Below are positions 56,940 through 64,000 of a stretch of 64,000 nt of DNA, piece by piece (position 1 is the stretch's first letter; the number at the start of each line of letters is the position of its first letter). Source of the stretch: Kitasatospora phosalacinea (GTDB lineage: Bacteria; Actinomycetota; Actinomycetes; Streptomycetales; Streptomycetaceae); contig NZ_JNWZ01000001.1 of NCBI RefSeq assembly GCF_000716545.1, positions 1 to 64,000 of the forward strand, read 5' to 3'. Both the position numbers and the translations under genes were made by a program. Below the pieces are notes generated by a model. The model made no database searches, was not told where the DNA came from, and saw only the letters and a list, made by a program, of their open reading frames with translations.

Positions 56940-58736
56940 GTGGCAACACCCAAGTCGCGGTCGCGCGACGGATACCCGGGACGGGCGCTGGCGCTCATCC
57001 TGGTGGTCACCGTCGGCCTTGTGGCCCTCATGTTCGGGACGGACAGCACCAAGCCACGTCTCGGTATCGACCTCGCGGGCGGTACCAGCGTCACGCTGAC
57101 CGCCAAGTCGGATGATCCTTCCGCGGTCAACAAGACCAACCTGGACACCGCGGTCAACATCATCCAGAAGCGCGTCAACGGCATGGGCGTCTCCGAGGCG
57201 GAGGTGCAGACCCAGGGCAACGCGAACATCATCGTCAACATCCCCGACGGTGGTAACACGCAGCAGTCCATCGACAAGGTCGGCGACACCGCCAAGCTCT
57301 ACTTCCGCCCGGTGCTGACCGCCGAGCCGTCCGGCGTGGCCGCGCAGCAGCCGGACCCGTCCGCCTCCGCCTCCGCGGGCGCCTCGGCCGCCCCGAGCGC
57401 GGGCGCCTCCGCGAGCGCCGGCAGCGGCGCCTCCGCCCCCGCGAGCGCCTCCGCCTCCGCCTCCGCCACCAAGGCCGGCCGCGCCCTCTCCGGCGCGCTG
57501 CAGGCCGACCCGACGGCCTCCGCCTCCGCGGGCGCCTCCGCCTCCGGGTCCGCCCCGGCCCAGCCGAGCGCCTCGGCCGGCGCCTCCGGCGAGGCCTCGG
57601 CCCCCGCCGCCGCGCCGACCCCGGACGCCGAGACCGCCGCGCTGCAGCAGAAGTACGCCGCGCTGGACTGCACCGACAAGGCGCAGCGCCTCAACTACCA
57701 GACCAGCGACCCGACCAAGCCGGCCCTCGCCTGCTCGTACGACGCCGAGCAGGGCCTCTGGTACAAGTTCGTGCTCGGCGGCGTCGCCGTGAACGGCTCG
57801 GACGTCACCAAGGCGCAGGCCGTGTACGACAACCAGACCGGCAAGGGCTGGATGGTCGACCTGTCGTTCAACGACACCGGCTCCAAGGCCTTCGCCGACA
57901 CCACCAAGCAGCTGGCCACCCAGTCCTCCCCGGCCAACCAGTTCGCGATCGTGCTGGACGGCCAGGTCGTCTCGCACCCGTACGTGTCGGAGTCGATCAC
58001 CGGCGGCACCGCCGTGATCAGCGGCACCTTCACCTCGGACGAGGCCAAGTCGCTGTCGAACGTGCTGAGCTACGGCGCGCTCCCGCTGGACTTCGTCAAG
58101 AGCGACGTCACCACGGTCTCCCCGCAGCTCGGCTCCGAGCAGCTGAAGGCCGGCCTGGTCGCCGGTCTGATCGGCATGGTCCTGGTGGTCGCCTACTCGC
58201 TGGTCTACTACCGCGGCCTGGGCCTGGTCTCGATCGCCGGCCTGGTCGTCTCGGCGATCCTGACCTGGTCGATCATGAGCCTGCTGGGCGCGGGCATCGG
58301 CTTCGCGCTGAACCTGCCCGCGGTCTGCGGCGCGATCGTCGCGATCGGCATCACCGCCGACTCGTTCATCGTGTACTTCGAGCGGATCCGGGACGAGGTC
58401 CGCGAGGGCGCCCAGCTCCGGGCCGCCGTGCAGCGCGCCTGGCCGCGGGCCCGGCGCACCATCCTGGTCTCGGACTTCGTGTCCTTCCTCTGCGCCGCGG
58501 TGCTCTACCTGGTGTCGGTCGGCAAGGTGCAGGGCTTCGCCTTCACGCTGGGCCTGACCACCCTGCTCGACGTCGTGGTGATCTTCCTGTTCACCAAGCC
58601 GCTGATCAGCCTGCTCGCCCGCACCAAGTTCTTCGCCAGCGGCCACCCGTGGTCCGGCCTGGACCCGAAGCGGCTCGGCGCCCGCCCGCCGCTGCGGAGC
58701 TCCCGCCGCCGTCCCACCACCACCCAGGAGGTCTGA
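56940..58736 (+). CDS. secD: Protein translocase subunit SecD
   Basis: SecD (598 residues) uses the proton gradient to pull secreted proteins outward. After the first membrane segment (LALILVVTVGLVALMF) come LGIDLAGGTSVTLTAKS and the extracellular P1 domain. It is interrupted at about residues 130-230 by an Ala/Ser/Pro-rich low-complexity insertion. The C-terminal half has five membrane helices, with GLIGMVLVVAYSLVYYRGLG and GIGITADSFIVYFERIRDEVREG. GTG 56940 follows AGGGAGAA. secF follows with 3 bp between. Confidence 0.96.
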   Translation: MATPKSRSRDGYPGRALALILVVTVGLVALMFGTDSTKPRLGIDLAGGTSVTLTAKSDDPSAVNKTNLDTAVNIIQKRVNGMGVSEAEVQTQGNANIIVNIPDGGNTQQSIDKVGDTAKLYFRPVLTAEPSGVAAQQPDPSASASAGASAAPSAGASASAGSGASAPASASASASATKAGRALSGALQADPTASASAGASASGSAPAQPSASAGASGEASAPAAAPTPDAETAALQQKYAALDCTDKAQRLNYQTSDPTKPALACSYDAEQGLWYKFVLGGVAVNGSDVTKAQAVYDNQTGKGWMVDLSFNDTGSKAFADTTKQLATQSSPANQFAIVLDGQVVSHPYVSESITGGTAVISGTFTSDEAKSLSNVLSYGALPLDFVKSDVTTVSPQLGSEQLKAGLVAGLIGMVLVVAYSLVYYRGLGLVSIAGLVVSAILTWSIMSLLGAGIGFALNLPAVCGAIVAIGITADSFIVYFERIRDEVREGAQLRAAVQRAWPRARRTILVSDFVSFLCAAVLYLVSVGKVQGFAFTLGLTTLLDVVVIFLFTKPLISLLARTKFFASGHPWSGLDPKRLGARPPLRSSRRRPTTTQEV

Positions 58737-58739
58737 CCC

Positions 58740-59861
58740 ATGTCGCTCCGCAACATCGGTCACCGCCTCTACCAGGGCGAGGTCTCCTTCGACTTCGTCG
58801 GCAAGCGGAAGATCTGGTACTCGATCTCCGGGGTCATCGTCCTGGTGGCGGCCATCGGCCTGGCCATGGGCCTGCACCTGGGCATCGAGTTCAAGGGCGG
58901 CTCGGTCTACACCGTGCACAAGCCCGGCCTGTCGGCCTCCCAGGCCAAGGACACCGCCGACCGGATCATCGGCTCGCACACCGCCCTGGCGCAGACCACG
59001 GACAAGGGTGACGTCCGGATCCAGGTCAGCGCCCAGGAGTCGATCCCGGCCACCACCTTCACCAAGGAGTTCTCGCAGGCGATCGGTGTCCAGGAACAGG
59101 ACATCAACGCCCAGGTGATCGGCCCCTCCTGGGGCGCCGACATCTCCAAGAAGGCGCTGACCGGCCTGATCGTCTTCATGGTCCTGGTCACCGTCTACAT
59201 GGCGATCGCCTTCGAGTGGCGGATGGCGCTGGCCGCCCTGGTCGCCCTGATCCACGACCTGCTGATCACCATCGGCGTCTACGCCCTGGTCGGCTTCGAG
59301 GTCACCCCGGGCACCGTGATCGGCTTCCTGACCATCCTCGGCTACTCGCTCTACGACACGGTCGTCGTCTTCGACACCGTGAAGGAGAACACCCGGGGCC
59401 TCACCAAGCAGAACCGCCGCACCTACAGCGAGGCCGCCAACCACGGCCTCAACCAGACCCTGGTGCGCTCCATCAACACCACGGTCGTGGCGCTGCTGCC
59501 GGTCTCCGCGCTGCTGTTCATCGGCGGCGGCCTGCTCGGCGCCGGCACCCTGAACGACATCTCGCTGGCCCTGTTCATCGGCCTCGCCGCCGGTGCCTAC
59601 TCCTCCATCTGCGTGGCCACCCCGCTGCTCGCGCAGCTCAAGGAGCAGGCCCCGGACATGAAGGCGCTGGCCAAGCGGGTCGCCCAGCGCCGGGCCGCCG
59701 AGGCCAAGGCCGCGGCCGAGGGCCGGGACAGGGGCGCCGACGGTGAGGATGCCGACAGTGCGGACGGCACCGGCGAGGAGGTCGCGGCCGGTATGGTCGG
59801 ACAGCGTAACCAGCCGACCGGCCGCGCCCGGGGCAAGGGCCGACCGTCCGGCAAGCGCTGA
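58740..59861 (+). CDS. secF: Protein translocase subunit SecF
   Basis: SecF (373 residues) partners SecD. It has the first membrane segment IWYSISGVIVLVAAIGLAMGLHLGIEFKGGSVY, then GFLTILGYSLYDTVVVFDTVKENT (the D(x)xVVxFD-type motif) and LNQTLVRSINTTVVALLPVSALLFIGGG. The C-terminal 70 residues are basic and Ala-rich, rich in Arg/Lys at the very end, probably cytoplasmic. ATG 58740 follows CCCAGGAGG. Confidence 0.96.
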   Translation: MSLRNIGHRLYQGEVSFDFVGKRKIWYSISGVIVLVAAIGLAMGLHLGIEFKGGSVYTVHKPGLSASQAKDTADRIIGSHTALAQTTDKGDVRIQVSAQESIPATTFTKEFSQAIGVQEQDINAQVIGPSWGADISKKALTGLIVFMVLVTVYMAIAFEWRMALAALVALIHDLLITIGVYALVGFEVTPGTVIGFLTILGYSLYDTVVVFDTVKENTRGLTKQNRRTYSEAANHGLNQTLVRSINTTVVALLPVSALLFIGGGLLGAGTLNDISLALFIGLAAGAYSSICVATPLLAQLKEQAPDMKALAKRVAQRRAAEAKAAAEGRDRGADGEDADSADGTGEEVAAGMVGQRNQPTGRARGKGRPSGKR

Positions 59862-59881
59862 CCCTCCGCGAAGGAACCCCC

Positions 59882-60436
59882 GTGACCTCCACCACCGATC
59901 CCGCCCTCTCCGAGCTGCTCAACAGCCGGATCCGGGACGTGCAGGACTACCCCAAGCCGGGCGTCCTGTTCAAGGACATCGCCCCCCTGCTGGCCGACGC
60001 CGAGGCGTTCGGCACGCTGACCCGGGCGCTGGCCTCGCGGGCGGTGGAGCTCGGCGCCACCAAGGTGGTCGGGCTGGAGGCGCGGGGGTTCGTCCTCGCC
60101 GCCCCGGCCGCGTTCGCCGCCGGGCTCGGGTTCGTCCCGATCCGCAAGAAGGGCAAGCTGCCCGGCCGGGTGTTCTCCCGCTCGTACGACCTGGAGTACG
60201 GGTCGGCGACGCTGGAGGTCCAGTGCGACGCGTTCGAGCCGGGCGAGAAGGTCCTGGTGGTGGACGACGTGCTGGCCACCGGCGGGACGATCGCGGCCTC
60301 GCTGGACCTGGTCCAGGAGACCGGGGCCGAGCTGGTCGGCGTGGTGGTGCTGATGGAGCTCGGCTTCCTGACGGGGCGCGCGAAGCTCGCCCCGCACCTG
60401 CACGGTGCACCGCTGGAGACGCTCGTCGTGGTGTGA
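59882..60436 (+). CDS. apt: Adenine phosphoribosyltransferase
   Basis: Apt (184 residues) converts adenine and PRPP to AMP. The PRPP motif VLVVDDVLATGGTIAASLDL and GLEARGFVLAAPAAFAAGLGFVPIRKKGKLPG are conserved, and the N-terminal IRDVQDYPKPGVLFKDIAPLL is typical. GTG 59882 follows GAAGGA, 20 bp after secF. The neighbours rel and secF are the same as in mycobacteria and S. coelicolor. Confidence 0.96.
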   Translation: MTSTTDPALSELLNSRIRDVQDYPKPGVLFKDIAPLLADAEAFGTLTRALASRAVELGATKVVGLEARGFVLAAPAAFAAGLGFVPIRKKGKLPGRVFSRSYDLEYGSATLEVQCDAFEPGEKVLVVDDVLATGGTIAASLDLVQETGAELVGVVVLMELGFLTGRAKLAPHLHGAPLETLVVV

Positions 60437-60455
60437 GGACGCGCCGTTCGAGAGC

Positions 60456-60483
60456 CGCCCGGGAACGGAACCGTTCCCGGGCG
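60456..60483 (+). terminator. Terminator between apt and rel
   Basis: A perfect 13-bp stem (60456-60468 with 60471-60483) closes on two bases, 19 bp after the apt stop. It suggests that rel is transcribed from its own promoter in 60484-60564, where TACGAT at 60532-60537 is a possible -10. Confidence 0.65.
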
Positions 60484-60564
60484 CTCGCGTTCCCGGGGCG
60501 GCCGCGCCGCCGCGGGGGCGCGCGCTGTCGGTACGATGAAGGTTGATCCGACGTAGGAGTGTCC

Positions 60565-62916
<2,352 letters not shown>

Positions 62917-63000
62917 CCGGGAGCCGCCGCTCCGGTCGCCGCCCGCCCCCGCCCCGCCGACACTGGCCGGGTGGGGGCGGTCTGGCTTCCGGGAGGCAGC

Positions 63001-63792
63001 GTGCACGGGATACGGGTGGTGACGGCGGTGGCCGGCGCGGCGGTGGCCGCGGTGCTGGCGGCCGGGTGCGGCAGCGGCGGCACGGGCGCCGGCGGCGCCC
63101 CGGCGAGCGGCACCGGCAGCGCGGTGACGGCCTCCGCGGCGGCCGCCACCGGGGCCGGCGACAACGGGGTGGCCCAGCTGCCCGCGGACGAGGTGCTGCG
63201 GCAGGCCGTGCAGGCCCTCAAGGACGCCGGATCGGTCCGGGCGGCCGGCTCGGTGACCGGCGAGGGCGCCCGGATCGACATGGACCTGCGGATGGACGCC
63301 TCGGGCGACTGCACCGGCACGCTCGGCCAGGCCGGCACCGGCAGCTTCCAGGTGGTCAAGGCCGGCCAGGACCTGTGGGTCAAACCCGACCGCGAGTTCT
63401 GGCAGGGCCACGGCGGCGACGCGATGGCCCAGCTGGTCGGCGACCGCTACCTGAAGACCACCGCCGACAACCCGGACTTCGGCGAGATCGCGAGCCTGTG
63501 CGACCTGGGCGCGCTGGCCGACAGCCTCGGCACCGGCAAGACCGGCCTGACCAAGGGCACCCCCACCACCGTGGCCGGCCGCCCGGCCCTCACCCTGACC
63601 GCCGACTCCGGCAGCGGCACCGTGTACGTGGCCACCACCGGCTCGCCGGTGCCGCTGAAACTGGAGAAGGCCACCGGGACGGTCGAATTCGGCGACTTCG
63701 GCACCCCGGTGCCCAGCGCCACCCCCGGGCCCGACCAGAGCCTGGACCTGGACCAGCTGCAGTCGCCCGCCTCCTCGCCCACGGTGGTGTGA
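63001..63792 (+). CDS. Putative lipoprotein
   Basis: This 263-residue protein has a signal peptide (GIRVVTAVAGAAVAAVLAAGC) with lipobox LAAGC, so it is lipid-anchored outside the cell. A Gly/Ala/Ser linker leads to a domain with LRQAVQALKDAGSVRAAGSVTGEGARIDMDLRM and GSFQVVKAGQDLWVKPDREFW. The fold is consistent with the LppX/LprG-like (DUF1396) or LolA-like lipoproteins that carry lipids, but I cannot assign it. GTG 63001 follows GGGAGG. Confidence 0.82.
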   Translation: MHGIRVVTAVAGAAVAAVLAAGCGSGGTGAGGAPASGTGSAVTASAAAATGAGDNGVAQLPADEVLRQAVQALKDAGSVRAAGSVTGEGARIDMDLRMDASGDCTGTLGQAGTGSFQVVKAGQDLWVKPDREFWQGHGGDAMAQLVGDRYLKTTADNPDFGEIASLCDLGALADSLGTGKTGLTKGTPTTVAGRPALTLTADSGSGTVYVATTGSPVPLKLEKATGTVEFGDFGTPVPSATPGPDQSLDLDQLQSPASSPTVV

Positions 63793-63799
63793 CGCGACG

Positions 63800-63837
63800 C
63801 CGGAGGGGCCCCCGCCGCGTGGCGGGGGCCCCTCCGG
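63800..63837. terminator. Bidirectional terminator between convergent genes
   Basis: A perfect 17-bp stem (63800-63816 with 63821-63837) with a 4-nt loop separates the lipoprotein gene from the minus-strand gene entering the window's end. Confidence 0.88.
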
Positions 63838-63859
63838 AGCACGGTCGGTCGGGAGCCGG

Positions 63860-64000
63860 TCAGGAGGTGAACTCCTGCAGCGACTTCTGCGCCTGGTCGA
63901 GCAGCACCTGACGGCCCTCCAGCTCGGCCTCCAGCTTGGCCGCCTTGGAGGTGTTGCCCGCCGCCCGGGCCTTGTCCAGGTCGGCGCGGAGCTTGTCGAC
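63860..64000 (-). CDS. 3' end of a probable DUF349 protein
   Basis: Only the last 46 codons are inside the window; the gene continues beyond base 64000. The visible end (KLRADLDKARAAGNTSKAAKLEAELEG, then RQVLLDQAQKSLQEFTS) is a charged coiled coil. Both the coiled coil and the position beside rel agree with the DUF349 proteins of Streptomyces. Identity is inferred from this context. Confidence 0.6.
   Translation of the reverse strand, partial: VDKLRADLDKARAAGNTSKAAKLEAELEGRQVLLDQAQKSLQEFTS

Noticed and set aside
60467..60491. Sigma-R-type promoter (GGAAC-N17-GTT) before rel
   Set aside because: rel is a sigma-R target in S. coelicolor, but here the spacing is one base short, the -35 has a mismatch and the sequence is part of the apt terminator stem.

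Overview
The window is high-GC actinobacterial chromosome from a Streptomycetaceae member (Streptomyces or Kitasatospora). The evidence is extreme third-position G/C use, many GTG starts with GGAG-type ribosome binding sites, an SsgB sporulation protein, and core gene orders typical of that family. Nearly everything is housekeeping DNA. I see no insertion sequence, prophage, CRISPR array or rRNA. All calls come from reading the sequence; nothing was searched.

Layout. 1-3477 (minus): riboflavin kinase, flavin reductase, a two-component flavin monooxygenase of the NtaA/DszA type and ribokinase. This is the gene set of the riboflavin-catabolic rca cluster of Microbacterium maritypicum. It faces a LacI-family regulator (3650-4648) across a perfect LacI-type palindrome. 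4693-5886: WD40-like protein. 5991-13737: arginine biosynthesis argC-argJ-argB-argD-argR and argG-argH, with ArgR-type sites before argC and argG. 13908-16053: berberine-bridge-like oxidase and a GNAT acetyltransferase. 16197-19153: a 28-residue Met/Cys leader peptide followed by the methionine ABC transporter metN-metI-metQ. 20114-26757: cobalamin genes, namely a CbiE/CbiT fusion, a BluB-CobT fusion with a 600-residue disordered N-terminus, and a CysG/CobA-type protein.

26834-32608: SpoU methyltransferase, several lineage-specific hypotheticals, a frameshifted repeat-protein remnant, and a membrane Ser/Thr kinase. 32884-33399 (minus): tRNA operon Gly-Cys-Val-Val-Val. 33683-36490: pabB-pabC and a double GNAT. 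36515-38316 (minus): DsbA-like protein, CGNR zinc-finger protein, SsgB. 38857-39185: two tRNA-Val(CAC) genes, each with its own terminator, then a DnaQ-like exonuclease.

40291-64000 follows the order known from Mycobacterium tuberculosis: thrS, HIT/Ap4A phosphorylase, pgsA (PI-phosphate synthase), PIM acyltransferase, pimA, pdxS, pdxT, yebC, ruvC-ruvA-ruvB, yajC-secD-secF, apt, rel. Three extra genes (a novel membrane protein, a DCC thiol protein and an EF-G-like GTPase) sit between the HIT gene and pgsA. The window ends in a lipoprotein gene and the 3' end of a probable DUF349 gene.

Most interesting points: the putative riboflavin-catabolic operon with its LacI operator; the probably leaderless Met/Cys leader peptide before metNIQ; the BluB-CobT fusion; and a sequence before ruvC that matches the PafBC/RecA-NDp DNA-damage promoter.
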